From: Enterobacterales bacterium
GTDB lineage: Bacteria; Pseudomonadota; Gammaproteobacteria; Enterobacterales; Succinivibrionaceae
Assembly (NCBI GenBank): GCA_900768635.1
Contig: CAAGDP010000122.1
Span: 1 to 10,304 of the forward strand
Direction of reading: 5' to 3'
DNA: 10,304 nt
Under the pieces are notes generated by a model. That model ran no database searches, had not been told where the DNA came from, and saw nothing but the letters and a program-made list of their open reading frames with translations. Position 1 is the first letter of the stretch. Every line of letters starts with the position of its first letter. Shown here piece by piece: positions 4,902-10,304 of this stretch. Position numbers and translations under genes: made by a program.

Positions 4902-7043
4902 TTACAGAGTATCCGGATTTTCCATCTGTTCAGAAGAAGGAGCTTCCAAATTTTCCGGCTCTGCCGGAACAAAATTCTCTGGAGCCGGTGCTGCCTTAGT
5001 CTTCTCCAAAGCTTCAGCAACCATATGGGTTGTTACCGGTGTATGGAGATTGGCAAGATATAAATCCTTAATGATTTGATATTCACCTAGGCGACGGGAA
5101 TATTTCTTGTGACTTTCCTTTTCAATCAGAAAATTATACATGTCGATAAAGGTTTGATTGATTTGTTCCCGGGTAGTCAGTGTATTCACGTCAATTTTAT
5201 TATTGCGTATATGAATATATACTGAATTTTGGGAATGGGTATCCAGATCTCCCCAGCTTCTAATAATTTCCTTAACCTGTTTAACTGTCAGACGTACCTT
5301 GCGTTGCGGTTTATCTGATGGATGTGATGGATCTGCCTCAGGGATCAACTGTTCCCGGGGAAGGGGGATATTTTGAGGATCCTGCTCAGGAATATCTGGC
5401 AACTGTTCTGCAATATAATTTTCAATTGCAGGATCTGTATCCGGAATCTGAAAGATTTCAGCAGGAGGAAGATTTTCCGGATTGAACAGTTCGGCAGGTG
5501 GCAGCTCCTCAGTCACAAACTCTTGGGCAGGAGGGAGGTTTTCCGGAATAAATACCTGATCAGGAGGCAGATTATCGGAAATGAACGCCTCGGAAGGGGG
5601 AAGGTTATCAGCATCAAATGCATCTGCCGGCATCAATTCATCAGGAATAATATCTGCTACTGTCTGCAGATAATCGTCGGGTATCTCCTCCGGTGATTGC
5701 GGGAAAACAAATTCATCTGAAACGTCAGAGATCCCTGCTGGTGTTTCTGAAAGGATTTCCGGTACAGAACCGGTGCTTTCCTCAGTTAAACTTTCCATAG
5801 AAGAACATTTATCAGATTCGTTATTATCAAAATCTGCCACATCCTGATCATCATAATCCGGATGATCCTGAATGGAGATGCATACATCACCACGTAGGCG
5901 TTTGGTACACCATCTTTGTTCTCTGGTCAGATCATAGCCGGATGAGGAGTAATCCATACCTTCCAGCTGTAATTCAAAATCACCGGCTGTGAATATAATC
6001 TGCTGACGATCTGCATTGGTTTTATCTCTCAGGATCCGCACAATTCCGTCTGTTTGTTCTGGTGAGAGATGCTGATGGAGATCATCGACTATGAATAAGG
6101 TATCCTCCGGTAAATTATTAGTGGCAAGAAGAGCCAGTTCGATTAATCTGCGGTTACTGGATGATTCATTTCCGAAGTTCAAAGTAAAGCGGTGCTTGCC
6201 ATAGTCGTGGCAGAATTTAAGCTCGTGCAGTGCAATATTGTTGTCAGAATTATCCACGAACAAGAGACGATCACCGGTTTTGACGCATACCGGTGATGAC
6301 ATGTTGTCATATCCCGGAAATTCACTCTGACCGCATTTTTCCAGGGAAACCGCTGTAATACCTGTATTCAGCTGATTAAGGATACTAGATAAATCACACA
6401 GTTCCGGGTTTCCAATAACCGTATTGGTTGTTATCAGGTTATTGTCAGCAAAAATTTCTATAAGACTGCTGACAATAATGTCCCGGATCTGGGTAAAAAA
6501 CTTAAGGGATGGCGCAGAATTGAAGTTGTGTTTTGCCAGGGCGGACAATGCCAGCTGGTCGGGAGCAATGTCCTCAACAAACATATCAAAGTATTTATGA
6601 TCTTCTTTAACTACTGGTTCATGGTAGGTAAGACTGAAGTTTTCTTCATCTCTGCTGAAAATCATCAGAGACTGACCATCGGACTGTAACAGATTAATCC
6701 ATTCACCGGTGATGATCTTACGGGTTCTGTTAAAGGAAAAACCATAGCTGTAGGATACTTCCCCGGCTGAAAGAACTATCTCCAGTGTTGTATCTTCTGC
6801 AGATCCGGCAGATGTAATAAGTGGAAATTTCGCTACATATTCAACTGAAACCGCTTTTTTGATGAATTTCAGAATTTCCAGAGATACGGTTTTTCCGGAG
6901 GAAGGGGAGCCGTTAATAGCCAGTTGATTATAGATAGGTGTTTTTCCAAGTACAGTGACATTTGAACCGGTTTCCGCCAAAAAGCTGTATGCAACTTCCT
7001 GACTGAAACATTTGAAATTCTCTGCACGAAAGGCAATGAGCAT
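4902..7043 (-). CDS. AAA_15/AbiLii-like P-loop ATPase with NLPP repeats and a basic C-terminal domain
   Basis: The start MLIAFRAENFKCF is typical of ABC-like (SMC/OLD-type) ATPases of the AAA_15/AAA_21 group. Walker A is GSPSSGKT (45-52). A signature-like NESSSNRRLIELALLA (292-307) and a Walker B LFIVDDLHQHLSP (316-328) follow, with Asp321 where the catalytic Glu is usual. After IIFTAGD (349-355), where relatives usually have a TTHD-like switch histidine, comes REQRWCTKR (374-382), resembling the RDQIWF-K segment of AAA_15 proteins. Residues 391-470 are acidic and low-complexity. Residues 470-530 hold 11-residue repeats around NLPP. A basic, helix-rich domain occupies about 580-685, and the tail is Pro/Glu-rich. 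Relatives often act in phage defence (AbiL, RloA, OLD), usually with a nuclease partner. None is adjacent here, and the true function is unknown. The ribosome site CGGGA, 8-9 bases upstream, is weak. The N-terminal motif supports the chosen start. Confidence 0.85.
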   Translation of the reverse strand: MLIAFRAENFKCFSQEVAYSFLAETGSNVTVLGKTPIYNQLAINGSPSSGKTVSLEILKFIKKAVSVEYVAKFPLITSAGSAEDTTLEIVLSAGEVSYSYGFSFNRTRKIITGEWINLLQSDGQSLMIFSRDEENFSLTYHEPVVKEDHKYFDMFVEDIAPDQLALSALAKHNFNSAPSLKFFTQIRDIIVSSLIEIFADNNLITTNTVIGNPELCDLSSILNQLNTGITAVSLEKCGQSEFPGYDNMSSPVCVKTGDRLLFVDNSDNNIALHELKFCHDYGKHRFTLNFGNESSSNRRLIELALLATNNLPEDTLFIVDDLHQHLSPEQTDGIVRILRDKTNADRQQIIFTAGDFELQLEGMDYSSSGYDLTREQRWCTKRLRGDVCISIQDHPDYDDQDVADFDNNESDKCSSMESLTEESTGSVPEILSETPAGISDVSDEFVFPQSPEEIPDDYLQTVADIIPDELMPADAFDADNLPPSEAFISDNLPPDQVFIPENLPPAQEFVTEELPPAELFNPENLPPAEIFQIPDTDPAIENYIAEQLPDIPEQDPQNIPLPREQLIPEADPSHPSDKPQRKVRLTVKQVKEIIRSWGDLDTHSQNSVYIHIRNNKIDVNTLTTREQINQTFIDMYNFLIEKESHKKYSRRLGEYQIIKDLYLANLHTPVTTHMVAEALEKTKAAPAPENFVPAEPENLEAPSSEQMENPDTL
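5454..5654 (-). repeat. Block of 33-bp coding repeats (11-residue NLPP units)
   Basis: Within the ATPase gene, LPP motifs begin at residues 481, 492, 503, 514 and 525, exactly 11 residues apart. A degenerate LMP copy is at 470. Each unit follows roughly F-x-x-[ED]-N-L-P-P-[AS]-[EQ]-x. The DNA copies differ at many third positions, so the protein repeat is retained although the DNA has diverged. Confidence 0.85.
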
Positions 7044-7231
7044 AATCTGATTCCCGCTCTCAAAAATTATTAAAAAAACTTTCGCTATCTTATCAGAATT
7101 TTTCGTTATAAGTGCAGAATTACAGAATATTTTTCAAATTTGTCTTATGCCGTATCACCACTTCAAAAGCAAGGGGTATCCATGCTGATTTTCTAAATAT
7201 CCCATAATCAATTACCAAATCTTAATAAAGC

Positions 7232-7279
7232 CTCCCCGGGACACAGGTTATATGTTAGGAGAAGTAACATCCGGCGGAG
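7232..7279. repeat. Nested inverted repeat in the ATPase/diguanylate cyclase intergenic region
   Basis: The inner arms ATGTTA (7252-7257) and TAACAT (7265-7270) enclose a 7-base loop. Directly outside, CCGG (7236-7239) pairs with CCGG (7271-7274), and CTCC (7232-7235) pairs with GGAG (7276-7279) past one bulged C. A 12-base asymmetric internal loop sits on the left arm. In total 14 pairs can form. No T-tract follows, so it is not a simple terminator. It could be a protein-binding site or a leader RNA structure. Confidence 0.5.
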
Positions 7280-7296
7280 TATCAGTAATTTATGAT

Positions 7297-7312
7297 TGTG
7301 ATTAGTGTCACC
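7297..7312 (+). promoter_or_regulatory. CRP-like binding site upstream of the diguanylate cyclase gene
   Basis: TGTGATTAGTGTCACC fits TGTGA-N6-TCACA at nine of ten defined bases. A second TGTGA half-site starts at 7320, 23 bases further on, with a poor right half. The pair lies between the divergent ATPase and diguanylate cyclase genes and could regulate either. It is about 120 bases upstream of the only decent -10 element on the plus strand, which is far for direct class I activation. Confidence 0.5.
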
Positions 7313-7412
7313 TCTTAAGTGTGATTTGTTACAAAAGACTATCATTATTTTGTGTTCTGGTGATATTTTTACCTAATTAGTGAACAACTAGACATAGCAG
7401 GCATTATGTTTA

Positions 7413-7421
7413 TGCTAAAAT
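7413..7421 (+). promoter_or_regulatory. Possible extended -10 promoter element of the diguanylate cyclase gene
   Basis: TGCTAAAAT combines the extended TG with a TAAAAT hexamer, 82 bases before the GTG start. No good -35 hexamer is found at 16-18 bases, which is tolerated for extended -10 promoters. The evidence is weak. Confidence 0.3.
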
Positions 7422-7490
7422 TCCTGAACAGTATGGTCCGTATATGTTTTTCAGGACTGTAGCATAATTACTTTCAGCGAACACAGAAAC

Positions 7491-7497
7491 AAGGGGG
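7491..7497 (+). promoter_or_regulatory. Ribosome binding site selecting a GTG start
   Basis: AAGGGGG ends 5 bases before the GTG at 7503. This purine-rich site, with a membrane-anchor sequence immediately after, supports GTG rather than a downstream ATG as the start. Confidence 0.6.
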
Positions 7498-7502
7498 CGG
7501 GA

Positions 7503-9596
7503 GTGCTTAAAATCAAGTACTTTCTCATCATCACTCTTACAGTATTCTGCATTTCCATATGCTATTTTTGTTTGAGCTATTACAACGAGTTTCGCAGGTT
7601 TGCAGAAGAAAATGTTGTGAAGGGACTGTATTTTGAACAGTCCTTTGTGGAGAGTCGTATCAATTATCAGTTCCGCAAGGCACTGGATGGAACTGTTCTG
7701 GCATCACTCATTCCACTTCTCAAACATTCTTTTGCTAATAAAAGTGTCAAATCCAATGAAAAATTGTTGCAGGCTGAGTTAGATACTATTCAGAGGAATA
7801 CTCAGACCATTTTTCATAATGCCTTGTTAAATGAACGGGGCGAACTGTTAATTCTTTCCTCCATTGATAACCGGTCTCCCCAGATTTCGAACTACTGGGA
7901 TCGTAAACTGGTAAAAAATGCCGTTGCCTCCATGATTGAAGAAGTAAAAATCAAGGGAGCGGATTATACAGGTGATCCCCGGGGACTGGTTCTTACGGAT
8001 ATGGATGAAAGTGAAAATAAGGATATTATTTTTATTCAGCCGGTAGTACGCAAGTTCAAGGGACGGCTTCCTTCTCTTGAAGGTTTTATTTTGTCTGAAA
8101 TCCCATTCAGTCTGCTTCTAGGTAATGTAACTCTTTCTGAATATTCAAAATCCATCATCCGTATTACTGATACTCCGGTATATGAAAAGGAAAAATTCAT
8201 CAGTCGCAGTAATATTCTTCAATTACGGGATATTAATGGAAAAGATCTTCTTTCCATATGTGTGAATATTTTTTATCCAATAGAGTCTATTGAGTCGGAT
8301 ATACTTAATTCCATACTGATCCAGGTACGTACGAATATTTTCATAAGCTCGGTTATCGGAATCAGTCTTATTATCTGCTTTTTGTTTATTCTCCATTCCT
8401 TCAGCAAGCTCTTTTCCTATATCAGTCATATTGAACGTAACAAGACTGTTTTTCCTGCCAAGTTTTTTATATGGGAGTTTGGAAAAACCTCAAGTCTTCT
8501 TCATAGAATGAAGGAAACGATTATCCAGCAGATTAAAGATATTGAAAATCGTAATAAGAATCTGGAAAAGGCTAATGCGGAAGTTGAAGAGGCTAACCAT
8601 AAACTTGCCAGAATGAACAACAGTCTGGAAGAACTGGTTAATGAACGAACCATTTCCCTGCAGAATGCTCTGGAACTTTCCAAAAACTGCAACAATATTT
8701 CCAGTGTGATCATCAGTCAGCGGGCACAGTTTACCGACTCCATGACTTCCCAGGAAATTTTTGACATTATTGTCAAAAGTATCCGGCAGTTTAATCTGAA
8801 GAGACGCTTTAAACTCAGCTACCGTCTGGAGGGAGAGCCGGAAATGAGCTACTCATCCATAGATGGGGAAATCCGGGAGTTGCAAAGACCTCCCGAGGAC
8901 AGTTACTGTTATGAAAATGGCTGTTACTGGTTTCCTCTGGTTCTTAAGGAAGGTTCCGGTTGTCTAATTATCAGTTCACCGAATACCTCTGTAGAAACAG
9001 ATATTCTTACAGTGATATCAGTGTTCTGTCGTGATATCTCATCATTTTTAGATAACCATATCCTGAGGAAAAGACTGTCCTACTGGGCAAGAACTGACGG
9101 TCTTACCAAGCTGGGTAACCGTGTAGCCTACGATCAGAAGATTGCCTATTATGACAGCGCTCTTGATCAGGAATATGGTCTGTTTCTTATTGATGTTAAC
9201 GGACTTAAGGAGACAAATGATAAGAAAGGCCATGCCAGCGGTGATGCTTTACTCACCAGAGTTGCTGATAAACTTCATCAGGTTTTTGATAAGTATCATG
9301 CTGAACTGTTTCGCATCGGCGGTGATGAATATACGGCGGTTTTAGATGCCAGGTTTCTGGATCAGGCACCGACTATTCAGCAGGAACTAGTTGATGTTCA
9401 GGATGATTATGATGCATATGTAAAAGCGGATCGTATCGGTGTATGCGCCACATTTGCTGTGGGTTTTGCAGACAGTCGTAAAGTTCCGGTACAGATGATG
9501 TATAAAATTGCCGATCGGGAAATGTATCTGCAAAAACAGGAACATTATGAACGCTGTTTCCGTCTTTATGGGGAAATCAGAAAGCCCCGGCATTAA
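7503..9596 (+). CDS. Membrane-anchored sensor diguanylate cyclase (GGDEF family)
   Basis: The product would make cyclic di-GMP from two GTP in response to an external signal. Transmembrane helices lie at about 5-27 and 277-299, with a periplasmic sensor region of about 250 residues between them that has no recognised motif. A cytoplasmic coiled coil (about 338-392, heptads such as NLEKANAEVEEANHKLARMN) leads to a GAF-like segment (about 393-520) and the cyclase domain (525-690). The domain has ARTDGLTKLGNR (529-540), LFLIDVNGLKETND with metal-binding Asp564, GGDEY (606-610) and ADREMY (670-675). The signature motif ends in Tyr instead of Phe, while the catalytic Asp608 and Glu609 are kept. 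The RxxD inhibitory site expected just upstream reads KYHA, so product feedback at that site is probably absent. There is no EAL domain. The gene stands alone, divergent from the ATPase gene, with a long upstream region; no terminator is obvious after it. Confidence 0.95.
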   Translation: MLKIKYFLIITLTVFCISICYFCLSYYNEFRRFAEENVVKGLYFEQSFVESRINYQFRKALDGTVLASLIPLLKHSFANKSVKSNEKLLQAELDTIQRNTQTIFHNALLNERGELLILSSIDNRSPQISNYWDRKLVKNAVASMIEEVKIKGADYTGDPRGLVLTDMDESENKDIIFIQPVVRKFKGRLPSLEGFILSEIPFSLLLGNVTLSEYSKSIIRITDTPVYEKEKFISRSNILQLRDINGKDLLSICVNIFYPIESIESDILNSILIQVRTNIFISSVIGISLIICFLFILHSFSKLFSYISHIERNKTVFPAKFFIWEFGKTSSLLHRMKETIIQQIKDIENRNKNLEKANAEVEEANHKLARMNNSLEELVNERTISLQNALELSKNCNNISSVIISQRAQFTDSMTSQEIFDIIVKSIRQFNLKRRFKLSYRLEGEPEMSYSSIDGEIRELQRPPEDSYCYENGCYWFPLVLKEGSGCLIISSPNTSVETDILTVISVFCRDISSFLDNHILRKRLSYWARTDGLTKLGNRVAYDQKIAYYDSALDQEYGLFLIDVNGLKETNDKKGHASGDALLTRVADKLHQVFDKYHAELFRIGGDEYTAVLDARFLDQAPTIQQELVDVQDDYDAYVKADRIGVCATFAVGFADSRKVPVQMMYKIADREMYLQKQEHYERCFRLYGEIRKPRH

Positions 9597-9637
9597 ATTT
9601 CTATAGGGCAGTGAGCTTGTAGTAAAAACTCCAGTTG

Positions 9638-9711
9638 GAAATCGTTACTATTCACACTCCCTATCTCTTGAGAAATCGTTACTATTCACACTCCCTTCCT
9701 CTTGAGAAATT
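9638..9711. repeat. 34-bp tandem repeat, two copies plus a partial third
   Basis: Copy one (9638-9671) and copy two (9672-9705) both begin GAAATCGTTACTATTCACAC and differ at only two of 34 positions. A third copy starts at 9706 with GAAAT and then diverges. There are too few copies and no spacers, so it is not a CRISPR array. It could be the end of a mobile element or a duplicated regulatory site. Confidence 0.8.
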
Positions 9712-9877
9712 GCTCCTAACGAGTGCACACAGTTGTGCTTAGTAAATCTGGTTCTAAGAGCTTGAATAGAATGTATCAGGATCTTGTTTATTTCATTCGA
9801 TGATTTTGATTGAGGTAAATTCAGTTTTCTCTGAACATCCAGTTCCTTTATTATTTTTAAGGTTGTCTAACCCAATT

Positions 9878-9946
9878 ACCTGACCACTCTTGAGCGAGCG
9901 TAGCGGACCTGTGAAGCAGGTTAAGCGGTAACAAAGCGGTCACCTG
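9878..9946. repeat. GC-rich island with ACCTG and AAGCGGT repeats
   Basis: ACCTG occurs at 9878, 9907 and 9942. ACCTG (9907-9911) pairs with CAGGT (9917-9921) across a 5-base loop. Two AAGCGGT copies (9923 and 9934) form an 11-base direct repeat matching at nine positions. TGACC near 9881 and GGTCA near 9938 form an outer inverted repeat. The island stands out from AT-rich surroundings, and its function is unknown. Confidence 0.4.
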
Positions 9947-10228
9947 AAAAATTATCAAATTACCAAGCTCATAACAATGATCTTTTAGTAGCCATAACTG
10001 TTCCTGCAAGATGTTAATCCTGTATTTCAAAATGTAGGAGAAAAGTTCCAAAGATCAGAAAGGCTTTCAAAGCCATATTCACGTTTTTCAAACTGTCATA
10101 TAAGGTACACGAAATAGAAAAGTTTAATCAGTGCCGATAATTATATAAGTTCCATCTTGTATCACGGAGAAAATTTGGTACTGTGATAAAATTGTAACTG
10201 ACAAAGTTTAGATCGCTGGGTTAATGTC

Positions 10229-10304
10229 ATGGGAAATATTCTAAATTCAGGCAGGGATAACAGTTTCACAAGTCTTGCACTTCGGAAAGATAAGTATTTG
10301 TTTG
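10229..10304 (+). CDS. Start of a gene running off the window, possibly an AAA-ATPase-like/PD-(D/E)XK family protein
   Basis: An ATG at 10229 opens a frame that stays open to the window edge (25 codons). An in-frame TGA at 10199 and the lack of other start codons fix this as the only possible start. The first residues, MGNILNSGRDNSF, resemble the N-terminus of AAA-ATPase-like proteins carrying a C-terminal PD-(D/E)XK nuclease-like domain, which often begin MG-x-x-LN-x-G-N-x-x-F and soon reach a YVDKT motif. The frame reaches KYLF where that motif would begin. The ribosome site is weak (GCTGGG). With only 25 residues the family call is tentative. Confidence 0.4.
   Translation, partial: MGNILNSGRDNSFTSLALRKDKYLF

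Larger units (their letters stand above)
9597..10228. other. Non-coding, repeat-containing spacer
   Basis: About 630 bases hold no convincing gene. From left to right: a 34-bp tandem repeat (9638-9711), a small hairpin GCACA/TGTGC near 9727, a TTCAG/CTGAA hairpin near 9820-9835, a GC-rich island with short repeats (9878-9946), and AT-rich DNA up to the ATG at 10229. A 64-codon minus-strand frame (9857-10051) crosses the GC-rich island and lacks a ribosome site or recognisable motifs. The mixture looks like degraded mobile or repetitive DNA. Confidence 0.5.

Noticed and set aside
7225..7285. Cyclic di-GMP (GEMM) riboswitch upstream of the cyclase gene
   Set aside because: A fragment resembling AAGCCTCC is present, but the conserved GEMM core and its paired elements are not in the required order.
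7252..7305. Short upstream reading frame of 17 codons (MLGEVTSGGV...)
   Set aside because: It overlaps the inverted repeat, has no clear ribosome site or leader-peptide codon bias, and lies far from the cyclase start.
9638..9711. CRISPR array
   Set aside because: The repeats are contiguous with no unique spacers, there are only two full copies, and no cas gene is nearby.
9864..9926. Integron attC-like site (GTCTAAC to GTTAAGC, 63 bp)
   Set aside because: The two core-like ends match RYYYAAC and GTTRRRY but are not properly complementary to each other, and the interior does not form the expected paired arms.
9890..9950. tRNA gene in the GC-rich island
   Set aside because: The hairpin loop is five bases, no acceptor stem or T-arm can be formed, and no CCA or usual invariant bases are present.
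9857..10051. 64-codon minus-strand open frame
   Set aside because: There is no ribosome site, its composition follows the GC-rich repeat island, and no domain or signal is recognisable.

Overview
The window looks like the chromosome of a gut- or rumen-type gammaproteobacterium, probably related to the Succinivibrionaceae. This is inferred from gammaproteobacterial-style HtpG, TtcA and CobB proteins, a near-consensus RpoH (sigma-32) promoter, a CRP-like site, and AT-rich intergenic DNA. No rRNA or other phylogenetic marker confirms it.

Left edge (1-626): the right end of an IS200/IS605-type (TnpB-carrying) element lies directly against the 3' half of a cobB-like sirtuin gene. The element end carries several hairpins of the kind expected for a TnpB guide (omega) RNA scaffold. 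The sirtuin remnant starts exactly at the catalytic MHGEL motif, so its NAD-binding N-terminal half is absent here. Next come two minus-strand genes, ttcA (tRNA 2-thiocytidine synthesis) at 627-1454 and a Sel1/TPR-like lipoprotein at 1528-2367, which may form one transcription unit.

Centre (2374-4901): a gene-poor stretch leads to htpG (2799-4721), which has a clear heat-shock promoter, a strong ribosome binding site and its own terminator. htpG converges on a 713-residue minus-strand ATPase gene (4902-7043) that has a separate terminator.

The ATPase is the least familiar gene. An AAA_15/AbiLii-like P-loop domain is followed by an acidic linker, a block of 11-residue NLPP repeats and a basic C-terminal domain. 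It is divergent from a membrane-bound diguanylate cyclase (7503-9596). The 459-bp space between them holds a nested inverted repeat, a CRP-like palindrome and possible promoter elements.

Right edge (9597-10304): about 630 bp without a convincing gene carries a 34-bp tandem repeat and a GC-rich repeat-containing island. The first 25 codons of another gene, possibly of the AAA-ATPase-like/PD-(D/E)XK family, run off the window. Apart from ttcA with the lipoprotein, the genes look independently transcribed. The common theme is stress and signalling (HtpG, tRNA thiolation, c-di-GMP) with mobile-element damage at the left edge and repeat-rich DNA at the right.
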